Shown here: one piece after another, positions 9,391-17,681 of the stretch
How the letters are laid out: each line of letters opens with the position of its first letter
Position numbering within the stretch: the stretch's first letter is position 1
Assembly: GCF_000429445.1 (NCBI RefSeq)
Contig: NZ_AUBW01000012.1
Span: forward strand, 62,001 to 126,000
Length of the DNA: 64,000 bases
Reading direction: 5' to 3'
Origin: Algoriphagus terrigena DSM 22685
GTDB taxonomy: Bacteria; Bacteroidota; Bacteroidia; Cytophagales; Cyclobacteriaceae
The notes under the pieces: model-generated
Told to the model about the DNA's origin: nothing
Database searches by the model: none
The model's input: only the letters and a program-made list of their open reading frames with translations
Translations under genes and position numbers: made by a program

Positions 9391-10164
9391 TCAGCTGTCA
9401 ATGATATCCTGGGAGATCGCCCGGTAGATCTCGGCCACCTGATCATTGAAGTTCAAAAACCGATGATGTTCCTCCATCGTATCATAGTCCTCCCGAACTG
9501 CCGGGCCGGTTTGGGCGTTTTTAGCGCCAATTTGGAGGCTTTTTGAGATCGTCTCAATGATCAGCGGCTTCAGCATCTCAAAGTCCAAGCCTTGTCTTCT
9601 CATGATTTCCTCAGAGATCCGGATCATGTGATTGGTGAAATTGCTGGCAAATACCGCCGCCACATGAACTGCCTTTCTGTCTCTGGAGCGAACCAAGTAA
9701 GTCAACGGCGAGAGGCTCTTGGCCAATTTCTTCAGTTTCTGGAGACTTCCTTCATCGTCTGATTCAACCAGAAAAGGAACCTCCTCCAAGTCGATTTTTT
9801 TGCCTTTGGTAAAGGACTGAAGCGGATACAAGATCCCCATATAGCTCGCCGAGCTGTATCCCAGCACATCCAGTGATATGGCACCCGAGGTATGAACCAA
9901 GATGCTACCCTCCGGCAAAATCACCTCATCGGCGACTTCGGAGATCGCGTCATCCTTGACCGCAAGGATAAAAATCTCCGCTTTGCTGTCTGAAAAATCC
10001 AGATCGTCTTTAGGCTCAGCGGAATACACCCGCTCGGTGATTTGGGTCGCTTTTTCCAGATCTCTGGCATACACTTCCGTAACCTCATGACCCGCATCCT
10101 CCAAGGCTGGAGCTAGATGCCATGCCACGTTTCCTGCACCCAAGATGGCTATTTTGAACTTCAT
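9391..10164 (-). CDS. Rossmann-fold/DUF2520 dehydrogenase-like protein
   Basis: A 257-residue protein with an N-terminal NAD(P)-binding Rossmann fold (AILGAGNVAWHLAPALEDAGHEV, glycine motif GAGNVA) and the C-terminal helical DUF2520 domain. The overall architecture resembles pyrroline-5-carboxylate or prephenate dehydrogenases. The true reaction is unknown. The cytoplasmic location is inferred from the lack of a signal. It lies downstream of lpd but is separated from it by a strong terminator (10199-10222), so it is probably transcribed separately. Confidence 0.9.
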   Translation of the reverse strand: MKFKIAILGAGNVAWHLAPALEDAGHEVTEVYARDLEKATQITERVYSAEPKDDLDFSDSKAEIFILAVKDDAISEVADEVILPEGSILVHTSGAISLDVLGYSSASYMGILYPLQSFTKGKKIDLEEVPFLVESDDEGSLQKLKKLAKSLSPLTYLVRSRDRKAVHVAAVFASNFTNHMIRISEEIMRRQGLDFEMLKPLIIETISKSLQIGAKNAQTGPAVREDYDTMEEHHRFLNFNDQVAEIYRAISQDIIDS

Positions 10165-10193
10165 GATGGAATTAAGGCAATTTTAAACAAAAG

Positions 10194-10222
10194 AAAAAGC
10201 CATCCCGATTGATCAGGATGGC
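10194..10222 (-). terminator. Terminator of the suc-lpd unit
   Basis: The stem GCCATCC / GGATGGC (10199-10205 with 10216-10222) is followed on the minus strand by TTTTTCTTTTG. It lies 27 nt beyond the lpd stop codon and should end the sucA-sucB-lpd transcript. Confidence 0.8.
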
Positions 10223-10248
10223 TTCGTAGAATATTGAAATTGCAATGC

Positions 10249-11646
10249 TTAAATATGCAGTGCCCGGTTATCAGTCGCTGCCAGACAGGCTTCTTTGAAA
10301 GCTTCTGTATAGGTCGGATGCGCGTGGGACATTCTGGCGACATCTTCAGCAGAAGCGCGATATTCCATTGCTACCACGGCCTCGGCGATCATGTCGGCAG
10401 TACGTGGGCCGATCATGTGCACACCGAGGATTTCGTCTGTGTCGGCATCAGCGAGCACTTTAACCAGACCGTCGGTGTCCATCGAAGCTCTCGCACGGCC
10501 GGAAGCCAAGAAAGGAAACTTCCCGGTCTTGTATTTTCTGCCTTGCTCCTTCAGTTGCTCCTCGGTATATCCCACCGCCGCAACTTCCGGCCAAGTGTAG
10601 ACAACTCCCGGAATCAAGTTGTAATTGATATGCGGCTTTTGGCCTACCAAAGTCTCGGCGACAAATACACCTTCTTCCTCAGCCTTGTGAGCAAGCATCG
10701 CGCCTTTCACCACGTCACCGATCGCGTAGATATTCGAGATGTTGGTTTGTAAGTGATCGTTGACTTCGATCTGACCTCGGTCGGTGATTTTGACGCCGGC
10801 AGCTTCGGCATTGAGGCCATCCGTATAAGGTTTTCTACCAATGGAAACCAAGACATAATCGCCCTTGATCTCCACAGTTGCACCTTTATCATTGTCGGCT
10901 TTCACCGTGACTTCGTTGCCTTTGCTCTCGACTGCAGTCACTTTGTGTTTCAGATAGAATTCGAAACCGATCTTTTTCAAGGACTTCTGGAGCTCCTTGC
11001 CCATCGTGCGATCCATGGTCGGAATCAGAGAATCCATAAATTCGATTACGGAAACTTTGGCTCCCAGACGTGCATAAACAGATCCCAACTCCAAACCGAT
11101 TACTCCACCGCCGATCACGACCAAGTGTTTTGGAATTTCCTTCAGATTCAAGGCTTCAGTAGAAGTGATGACACGGTCTTTGTTCAGCTTGATAAAAGGC
11201 AAACTGGATGGCTTGGAGCCAGTCGCGATGATGATGTTTTTGCCCTGAATATCTGTAGCAGAACCGTCGTCTTTGGTAACTTTCACGGTCGTGGCATTCA
11301 CAAAAGACCCAAAGCCCTGATGGACGTCAATCTTGTTTTTCTTCATCAGAAACTGGATGCCGTCGGTATTTTGCTTAACCACGTCGTTTTTGCGGGTGAT
11401 CATCTGACCGAGATCCACACTGAGGTCTGACAGGTTTATTCCGTGGGTTTTGAAAGTATGAGAAGCATTGTGATAATGCTCGGAAGAGTCCAAAAGTGCC
11501 TTGGAAGGAATACAGCCCACATTGAGGCAGGTGCCTCCAAGTGTTGGGTACTTTTCTACAATGGCGGTTTTCATCCCTAGTTGGGCACAGCGGATCGCTG
11601 CTACATATCCACCCGGACCAGAACCGATTACTATGACGTCGTACAT
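10249..11646 (-). CDS. lpd: Dihydrolipoyl dehydrogenase (E3)
   Basis: A 465-residue FAD flavoprotein that reoxidises dihydrolipoyl groups of E2 with NAD+. The N-terminal FAD motif is VIGSGPGGYVAA, and the redox-active disulfide is in GGTCLNVGCIPSK. The NAD-binding motif is VVIGGGVIGLELG, and the C-terminal His-Glu pair is in HAHPTYTEAF. The length is typical. It sits downstream of sucA and sucB, as expected for E3 of the 2-oxoglutarate complex, and may also serve pyruvate dehydrogenase. A repeat-flanked S23-type gene separates it from sucB, so the operon link is disturbed. Confidence 0.97.
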   Translation of the reverse strand: MYDVIVIGSGPGGYVAAIRCAQLGMKTAIVEKYPTLGGTCLNVGCIPSKALLDSSEHYHNASHTFKTHGINLSDLSVDLGQMITRKNDVVKQNTDGIQFLMKKNKIDVHQGFGSFVNATTVKVTKDDGSATDIQGKNIIIATGSKPSSLPFIKLNKDRVITSTEALNLKEIPKHLVVIGGGVIGLELGSVYARLGAKVSVIEFMDSLIPTMDRTMGKELQKSLKKIGFEFYLKHKVTAVESKGNEVTVKADNDKGATVEIKGDYVLVSIGRKPYTDGLNAEAAGVKITDRGQIEVNDHLQTNISNIYAIGDVVKGAMLAHKAEEEGVFVAETLVGQKPHINYNLIPGVVYTWPEVAAVGYTEEQLKEQGRKYKTGKFPFLASGRARASMDTDGLVKVLADADTDEILGVHMIGPRTADMIAEAVVAMEYRASAEDVARMSHAHPTYTEAFKEACLAATDNRALHI

Positions 11647-11658
11647 TTTTTTGCCTTT

Positions 11659-11689
11659 GTACCAGGTACCAAGTACAAAGTACCAAGTA
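11659..11689. repeat. GTAC-word repeat, left copy
   Basis: The tract between the lpd start and the S23-type stop is built of GTACC(A/T)-like words. Bases 11666-11682 (17 nt) are the exact reverse complement of 12121-12137 on the far side of the S23-type gene. The two copies therefore form inverted flanks of a roughly 470-bp unit. Confidence 0.85.
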
Positions 11690-11697
11690 GCCGGAAG

Positions 11698-12051
11698 TTA
11701 AACATTTAGACTCTTTTTGAGCTTGGCGACCATATTCTGGATGTACTCAAGCTGCAATTCTATCTTTTGATATTCGTCATTTGAGATGAAATTCAGTCGA
11801 TTGGAAATAATCAACTGAGTGTCCAATTCAAAAGATGAACCTTGGGCGATTCCCAAGAAATTATTAAACTCCTTATTCGTGTTTCGTCCAGCTCCCTCCG
11901 CAATATTAGAAGGAATTGACACCGCACTTCGGTTGATTTGACTGATCAAGCCGTAGCGTTCTTCCTTCGGTAGTTTTTCAGTAATTTGATAAACTTCGAC
12001 AGCTAAGTCGATTGCTTTTTGCCAAACGAGTAGTTCTTTGTACCGGTTCAT
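11698..12051 (-). CDS. Four-helix-bundle protein, S23/IVP family
   Basis: A 117-residue, entirely helical protein of the family encoded in 23S rRNA intervening sequences. Its hallmarks are WQKAIDLAVEVYQIT, the RSAVSIPSNIAEGAGR segment (residues about 42-57) and FNNFLGIAQGSSFELDTQLI. The biochemical role is unknown; some relatives bind nucleic acid in retroelements (Avd). Here it is not inside rRNA but is inserted between sucB and lpd, in the same orientation, flanked by exact 17-bp inverted repeats. It looks visibly more A+T-rich than its neighbours. The start codon is preceded by a 9-bp inverted repeat at 12062-12096. Mobility as a unit is inferred. Confidence 0.92.
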   Translation of the reverse strand: MNRYKELLVWQKAIDLAVEVYQITEKLPKEERYGLISQINRSAVSIPSNIAEGAGRNTNKEFNNFLGIAQGSSFELDTQLIISNRLNFISNDEYQKIELQLEYIQNMVAKLKKSLNV

Positions 12052-12061
12052 ATAAAAGTGT

Positions 12062-12096
12062 TTTAGGTTAAAAATATACTATGAATCTAACCTAAA
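12062..12096. repeat. Inverted repeat before the S23-type gene
   Basis: TTTAGGTTA (12062-12070) and TAACCTAAA (12088-12096) are perfect inverted copies with a 17-nt spacer. They lie 11 nt upstream of the S23-type start codon. They could form a leader hairpin or a protein-binding site. Confidence 0.6.
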
Positions 12097-12120
12097 GACA
12101 CCTAAATAACTATCTCCGCA

Positions 12121-12152
12121 TACTTTGTACTTGGTACATTGTACTTCGTACA
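12121..12152. repeat. GTAC-word repeat, right copy
   Basis: Bases 12121-12137 are the exact reverse complement of 11666-11682. The following bases keep the word pattern (GTACATTGTACTTCGTAC) to within 5 nt of the sucB stop codon at 12157. Confidence 0.85.
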
Positions 12153-12156
12153 ATAA

Positions 12157-13680
12157 TTAAACTCCAAACATCAATCTCGTCGGATCTTCCAGCAATTGCT
12201 TCACTCTCACCAAGAAGCTGACGGATTCACGACCGTCGATGATTCGGTGATCGTAGGATAGTGCCAGATACATCATCGGAAGGATCTTCACTTCACCGTT
12301 TACTGCCATCGGGCGCTCGACGATGTTGTGCATGCCGAGGATGGCAGACTGCGGCGCATTGATGATCGGTGTGGACATCATGGATCCGAAGATCCCCCCA
12401 TTAGTCAGGGTGAAAGTTCCACCCGTCATCTCTTCGATCGAAAGCTTGTTGTCTCTTGCTTTTCCAGCAAGTCTGACGATCTCTTTTTCAATTTGGTCAA
12501 ATGACAGCGCTTCGGCATTTCTGATCACCGGAACGACCAGTCCTTTGGGAGCAGACACTGCCACTGAGATATCGCAGAAGTCGTTGTAAACGATCTCTGT
12601 TCCGTCTATCTGAGCGTTCACTGCTGGCCATTCTTTCAAAGCGACGCAGACCGCCTTGGTGAAGAAGGACATAAAGCCTAAACCTACCCCATGCTTTTCC
12701 TTGAATTGATCTTTGAACTTGGATCTCAGATCCATGATTGGTTTCATGTTCACTTCGTTGAAAGTCGTGAGCATGGCCGTTTCGTTTTTCACAGCAACCA
12801 AGCGACGGGAAACGGTCTTTCTCAAAGAGGTCATTTTCTCTCTTCGGGTATTTCGTGATCCTGCTACGGGAGCGGCCTGAGCTTTTTCCTCCATCTTCGC
12901 GGCAGGAGCCGCCGCAGGCGTAGCTACCGGAGCTGTTTTCTGGGCGCCCATCGCGTCTTCTTTGGTGATACGTCCGTCTTTTCCAGAACCGGCAACAGCG
13001 GTAGCAGGTATTCCTTTTTCAGACAAAATCTTTGAAGCGGCCGGTGAGGCATGGCCTGATGCGTAATTCTCAGATGCCGGAGCCGACGAACTTGCAGCGG
13101 CCGGAGCGGAAGCTGGAGCTTCTTTTGCCGGAGCGGCTTCAGTCACTTCTATCTTGCAAATCAAACCGCCGATCTCTAAGACGTCACCTTCTTTGGCTAC
13201 CTGTCTCAATATTCCGGTGGCTTCTGCAGGAAGCTCGAAAGTGGCTTTGTCCGAATCTACCTCAGCGATTACCTCATCGAGGGTCACAAAATCTCCGTCC
13301 TTCTTGATCCAATTGGCCAAAGTAACTTCGGTGATAGATTCACCTACAGTCGGCACGATCATTTCCTTCACTTCACCACTTGCAGAAGCTTTAGCTGCAG
13401 GGGCCGACGAAGCTGCTGCAACCGGTGCGGAAGTTGCTTGGCTGGCGCCCTCTTCGATGGTACAAATCAGACCGCCGATCTCGACGGTATCGCCTTCCTG
13501 GGCTACTATTTTAAGGATCCCAGCTGCTTCGGATGGGAATTCAAAAGTTGCTTTGTCGGACTCGAGTTCGCAGAGGACTTCGTCCAACTGTACCAAATCT
13601 CCGTCTTTTTTAAACCATTGCCCAACTGTGACTTCAGAGATGGATTCTCCCACCGTGGGTACTTTCATTTCTTTGCTCAT
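12157..13680 (-). CDS. sucB: 2-oxoglutarate dehydrogenase E2 with two lipoyl domains
   Basis: A 507-residue dihydrolipoyllysine succinyltransferase that passes the succinyl group to CoA in the TCA cycle. Two N-terminal lipoyl domains are seen, each with an ESDKAT/DSDKAT turn (lipoyl-Lys 43 and 145). Alanine/proline-rich linkers join them to a peripheral-subunit-binding domain ([14 protein letters not shown], about 211-224). The C-terminal catalytic domain has the [11 protein letters not shown] active-site motif. Most characterised SucB proteins have one lipoyl domain, so the duplication is notable. The position after sucA argues for E2o rather than pyruvate E2. Confidence 0.94.
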   Translation of the reverse strand: MSKEMKVPTVGESISEVTVGQWFKKDGDLVQLDEVLCELESDKATFEFPSEAAGILKIVAQEGDTVEIGGLICTIEEGASQATSAPVAAASSAPAAKASASGEVKEMIVPTVGESITEVTLANWIKKDGDFVTLDEVIAEVDSDKATFELPAEATGILRQVAKEGDVLEIGGLICKIEVTEAAPAKEAPASAPAAASSSAPASENYASGHASPAASKILSEKGIPATAVAGSGKDGRITKEDAMGAQKTAPVATPAAAPAAKMEEKAQAAPVAGSRNTRREKMTSLRKTVSRRLVAVKNETAMLTTFNEVNMKPIMDLRSKFKDQFKEKHGVGLGFMSFFTKAVCVALKEWPAVNAQIDGTEIVYNDFCDISVAVSAPKGLVVPVIRNAEALSFDQIEKEIVRLAGKARDNKLSIEEMTGGTFTLTNGGIFGSMMSTPIINAPQSAILGMHNIVERPMAVNGEVKILPMMYLALSYDHRIIDGRESVSFLVRVKQLLEDPTRLMFGV

Positions 13681-13776
13681 GGTTCTTTATTTTTCCCTTC
13701 GGGTTATTTTGGAAGGAGGGTTAAGATGATTTTATATTCAAAAACGATCCCTAAAAAATCGGGACTGTCCTCAAGG

Positions 13777-16569
13777 TTAGATTTTTAGCGCTTGAGAAAC
13801 AATGTTTTTCTGCTCTTCTACGTGGACTTTGTTGTATCCGGTGGCAGGAGACGCGCTTGTTTTACGGGAAATAAGTTCCATCGGAAGTTCTTTGTAAAGC
13901 AGTCTCAACAGGTAGTTCCAGTAGCCCATGTTTTCCGGCTCCTCTTGTACCCAGACGATCTCAGCTCCTTTGTAAGACTTCAGTACTTCCATAATCTGCT
14001 TCTTAGGAAGTGGATGAAGTTGCTCTATTCGAACGATAGCCACGTTTTTGATCTTTTCTTTTTCACGGGCTTCTTCCAGATCGTAGTAGATTTTACCGGT
14101 GCAAAGTACCACACGCTTCACGTCTTTGGCCGCGACAGTGGTGTCAGGAAGTACTTCTCTGAATCCGCCGGAAGTGAACTCCGAAATCGGAGAAACGACC
14201 TTTGGATGTCTCAGAAGCGACTTTGGAGACATGACGATGCAGGGCTTTCTGAATTCCCAGGCCAGCTGTCTTCTCAAAAGATGGAAGAAGTTGGATGGCT
14301 CAGTGATGTTGGCGACCACAATATTGTATTCTGCAGAGAGCTGTAAGAATCGCTCCGGACGGGCATTGGAGTGCTCTGGGCCCTGGCCTTCGTAGCCATG
14401 TGGCAGCAACATCACCAATCCGTTCATCTTCTGCCACTTAGACTCTCCAGAAGTGATAAACTGATCGATCATGGTCTGTGCGCCATTGGCAAAGTCGCCA
14501 AATTGTCCTTCCCAGATGGTCAAAGAATGAGGATTTGCCATGGCATATCCGTATTCAAAGCCCAAGACAGCATATTCAGAAAGCAGGGAGTTGTAGATGT
14601 AAAAAGGCCCCTTTCTGTCCTTCATTTCCTTGAGGGAATTGTAGGGCTGATTGGTGTTGGCATCGTGAAGCACAGCATGTCTATGGGAGAAGGTACCCCG
14701 CTGGACATCCTGACCGGTTATTCTGACGGTCTTTCCTTCCAAAAGCAAAGAGCCATAGGCCAGCAATTCGGCAGAGGCCCAGTTGAGTTCTTTGGTTTCA
14801 AAGAACATGTCCTTGCGCTGCTTCATTTGTGCTTCGATCTGCTTGATCGGCTTGAATCCCTTCGGTATGAAAGTCAGGGCTTCAGCCACCTTTTCGATCG
14901 ATTCAGTGGGGATGCCGGTATCAGGAGATTTTTCAAAATCCGCCGGCGTAGATCTTCTCAGGTTTGCCCACTCTCTTTCAAACTTCGTCGCTTGATAAGG
15001 AAGCGGCTTTTCCTTGACCATATTTAGGCGATCCTGAAGCAGCTGTCGGAATTCCTCATCCATCTGAGCAGCAATCTTCGCATCAAAATCTCCCCGATCA
15101 GTCAGTCTCTTCACGTAGATCTCTCTTGGATTTGGGTGCTTTGAGATGATGTTGTACAGCTCCGGCTGCGTGAATTTAGGCTCATCGGATTCGTTGTGGC
15201 CATGACGTCTGTAGCAGACCATGTCTACGAAAATATCCTTGCTGAACTTCTGACGATATTCTGCAGCGAGTCTTGAGGCAAATACGACAGCTTCCGCGTT
15301 GTCACCGTTCACGTGGATGACCGGCGCATCGATGATCTTGGCAACGTCAGTACAGTAGATTGAAGTTCTGGCATCGTCAAAGTCCGTGGTAAATCCGACC
15401 TGGTTGTTGATCACAAAGTGAATCGTACCGCCGGTGTTGTAACCTTTCAAGCCCGCCATTTGCGTCACCTCATAGACGATACCCTGTCCGGCAACTGCCG
15501 CATCACCATGGATAAGGATCGGAAGAGCCTTAGTCGCATCATGCTTGTAGGCATGGTCGATCTTTGCCCTCAAGAATCCCTCAACCACCGGATTTACTGC
15601 TTCGAGGTGAGACGGGTTTGGTGCAAGTTTCAAGTGAACCTTGTTGTTTTCCGGAGTGACAATGTCTGAGGAGTAGCCCATGTGATATTTCACATCACCA
15701 TCACCCATGGTCAAGTCCGGCTTGGCAGTTCCTTCAAATTCCGAGAAGATTTGCTCATAGGTTTTCCCCATGATATTTGCCAAAACGTTCAATCGGCCAC
15801 GGTGGGCCATCCCGATCATGACCTCTTCCACCCCAAACTGGGCCGCAGTGTTGATGACGGCATCCAAGAACGGAATGGTACTTTCCCCACCTTCCAGTGA
15901 GAATCGCTTCTGGCCGATGTATTTGGTATGAAGAAAATTTTCAAAAACAACCGCCTGGTTCAGTTTGAAAAGAATTCGTTTTTTCTCCTCATGAGACGGA
16001 TTGAAGGCCAATGCTTCCTTCTCCACTTTGGTCTTGAACCAATCGAGAATCTCCGCGTCTCTGATGTATAGGTACTCAAAGCCCATTGGGCCTTCATAGA
16101 TAGTCTTCAGTGCTGCGAGGATTTCCGTCAGCGTGGCGCTTCCGATTCCGATCTCATTTCCCGCCTGAAAAACAGTCGCCATATCCTCCTGGCCCAATCC
16201 GAAATATTCAGGATCCACCATCGGCTTGCGATCTCTCCGTTCTCTTACGGGATTGGTTTTGGATTTTAGGTGCGCTCTAGAGCGATAAGCATGGATCAAG
16301 GCGCGAACCTTGATCTCCTTCGGCAGCTGCTCCATGTCCATGATAGTACCTGGAGTAGCCAGGGCACCATTCTTCGGCGCAGGTTTAGCATCCACTTCCG
16401 GTTTTCCGTTGCCATTTTCTTCTGCACCGTAGTTGGTTAATGCAAAATCAAACCCATCAAAAAATTCCTTCCAGCTCGGGTCTATTGCAGTGGGTTCATT
16501 TTTGTAAGATGCGTAGAGCTCATCGATATACGAGACGTGCGCATTTGCGATAAAAGAGAATTTATCCAT
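13777..16569 (-). CDS. sucA: 2-oxoglutarate dehydrogenase E1 component
   Basis: A 930-residue thiamine-diphosphate enzyme that decarboxylates 2-oxoglutarate and transfers succinyl to lipoyl-E2. The start at 16569 (MDKFSFIANAHVSYIDELY) matches the usual E1o N-terminus; an in-frame ATG 24 nt upstream is less likely. Signatures are GMAHRGRLNVLANIMGK, NPSHLEAVNPVVEG, the HGDAAVAGQG segment, CYRRHGHNESDEP and LLPHGYEGQGPEHSNARPER. The length is full. It is the first gene of the suc unit; a TAGCTTTG -7 element lies at 16591-16598, and sucB follows after 96 nt. Confidence 0.97.
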   Translation of the reverse strand: MDKFSFIANAHVSYIDELYASYKNEPTAIDPSWKEFFDGFDFALTNYGAEENGNGKPEVDAKPAPKNGALATPGTIMDMEQLPKEIKVRALIHAYRSRAHLKSKTNPVRERRDRKPMVDPEYFGLGQEDMATVFQAGNEIGIGSATLTEILAALKTIYEGPMGFEYLYIRDAEILDWFKTKVEKEALAFNPSHEEKKRILFKLNQAVVFENFLHTKYIGQKRFSLEGGESTIPFLDAVINTAAQFGVEEVMIGMAHRGRLNVLANIMGKTYEQIFSEFEGTAKPDLTMGDGDVKYHMGYSSDIVTPENNKVHLKLAPNPSHLEAVNPVVEGFLRAKIDHAYKHDATKALPILIHGDAAVAGQGIVYEVTQMAGLKGYNTGGTIHFVINNQVGFTTDFDDARTSIYCTDVAKIIDAPVIHVNGDNAEAVVFASRLAAEYRQKFSKDIFVDMVCYRRHGHNESDEPKFTQPELYNIISKHPNPREIYVKRLTDRGDFDAKIAAQMDEEFRQLLQDRLNMVKEKPLPYQATKFEREWANLRRSTPADFEKSPDTGIPTESIEKVAEALTFIPKGFKPIKQIEAQMKQRKDMFFETKELNWASAELLAYGSLLLEGKTVRITGQDVQRGTFSHRHAVLHDANTNQPYNSLKEMKDRKGPFYIYNSLLSEYAVLGFEYGYAMANPHSLTIWEGQFGDFANGAQTMIDQFITSGESKWQKMNGLVMLLPHGYEGQGPEHSNARPERFLQLSAEYNIVVANITEPSNFFHLLRRQLAWEFRKPCIVMSPKSLLRHPKVVSPISEFTSGGFREVLPDTTVAAKDVKRVVLCTGKIYYDLEEAREKEKIKNVAIVRIEQLHPLPKKQIMEVLKSYKGAEIVWVQEEPENMGYWNYLLRLLYKELPMELISRKTSASPATGYNKVHVEEQKNIVSQALKI

Positions 16570-16590
16570 AGTGAGTTTTTGAGAACTACG

Positions 16591-16598
16591 CAAAGCTA
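16591..16598 (-). promoter_or_regulatory. Putative sucA promoter (-7 element)
   Basis: On the minus strand, TAGCTTTG matches the Bacteroidota -7 consensus TAnnTTTG exactly, 21 nt upstream of the sucA ATG. A T-rich tract about 19 nt further upstream could be a weak -33 element. Inferred from consensus only. Confidence 0.45.
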
Positions 16599-16670
16599 AG
16601 CCCTGCGCCTCGGAATAAAAAACCGCTTATTTGCTTTAACAAATATTAAATTCGCTCTTGAACAAAACAA

Positions 16671-16700
16671 AAAAGCAGCGCCTTGGGAGCGCTGCTTTTA
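16671..16700 (-). terminator. Terminator of the SusCD locus
   Basis: AAAAGCAGCG (16671-16680) pairs with CGCTGCTTTT (16690-16699) around a 9-nt loop. On the minus strand it is followed by TTTTTTG. It lies 23 nt beyond the stop of the last Sus-locus gene. Confidence 0.85.
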
Positions 16701-16722
16701 TAAACTTACAAATCGGTTAAAA

Positions 16723-17664
16723 TCACATCGGCCAAGGTTTACCGGCGTTAGATTTGACAGTCACCGTACCCGTTTCATCGTCTCCGTTGATCCAAGTAAA
16801 CACCAAGTCGGTAGGTGTAACGCTCAAAACCGTCATGGAATAAGCCACGCCGTACTTGTCAGCGCCTGACATAGACAGGTTACCGCAAGCATCACCAATT
16901 CTAACGTCGCCGGCACCCCAGGTGTCGCCGTAGCAATCCCAGAAACCAAATGTACCGTCTGTGATCTTATAGCTAGTAGTGCCAGCTATAGCGGTCCAGG
17001 TGGTAGTCCCGGTAATCGTACCTGCACAGTCTCCATACACCGACTGCATGTCCGATTGGGAGAACTCATAGGTACCCGCCAAATCTGAAGGACAGACTAC
17101 ACTTACTCTGTATTGGAACGGTGAAGCATAGAATGGCGCACCCGCCACGTTGGTGGTCACGTTATTAGTAGAGAAAGAGCGTCCCTGCTTGTCATTCAGC
17201 ACCAGTCTGAATTCAAACACATCTCCGCCTTCCATATCCGCAGGTGTTAATCCCACCGCCGCGATTGCATCAGCGGCAGAAACCTCGAAAGAGGTTCTCA
17301 GGAATCTGGAATCAGCATTCGGCCCAAAATCAGAGGCCTGAATTGTCTTCACCAACACATCAGTAGCAGGAGTGTATTCAAATCCTACCCCGGCGATCAA
17401 TCTGCTGTGTCTCACGCGGATCTCCACATTATCAACTGTGGCTCCATCTTCCTTATCGACCGCTTCCAAAGTCAACGCAAACTTGGACGCTGCCAGATTG
17501 AAGAAGTTAAAGCTTGTGCTGTTGGTTGAAGTGGTAATTGTTCTCAAATAAGCACCGTTATCGAAAGTACTGTATGGAACATTCGGTTCCACCGAGTCTC
17601 TACAAGAGCTCAGAAGTATGAGCGCAGTTGCAAATAAGCCGAAACTATATTTTAGCATTTTCAT
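16723..17664 (-). CDS. Lipoprotein of the SusCD locus, function unknown
   Basis: A 313-residue lipoprotein. The start at 17664 gives the signal MKMLKYSFGLFATALILLSSC with a lipobox ending LSSC. An upstream ATG at 17694 overlaps susD and masks the signal. The protein is rich in beta-type, Thr/Gly segments (FEFRLVLNDKQGRSFSTNN, ADKYGVAYSMTVLS) and has several cysteines in the C-terminal half (VVCPSDL, YGDCAG, GFWDCYG, GDACGN). No family was recognised. As third gene after a SusC/SusD pair, it is likely to be a surface ligand-binding accessory protein, by analogy with SusE/SusF. No enzyme lies alongside. Confidence 0.8.
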   Translation of the reverse strand: MKMLKYSFGLFATALILLSSCRDSVEPNVPYSTFDNGAYLRTITTSTNSTSFNFFNLAASKFALTLEAVDKEDGATVDNVEIRVRHSRLIAGVGFEYTPATDVLVKTIQASDFGPNADSRFLRTSFEVSAADAIAAVGLTPADMEGGDVFEFRLVLNDKQGRSFSTNNVTTNVAGAPFYASPFQYRVSVVCPSDLAGTYEFSQSDMQSVYGDCAGTITGTTTWTAIAGTTSYKITDGTFGFWDCYGDTWGAGDVRIGDACGNLSMSGADKYGVAYSMTVLSVTPTDLVFTWINGDDETGTVTVKSNAGKPWPM

Positions 17665-17681
17665 CTTTTCTGATTTTTTGA

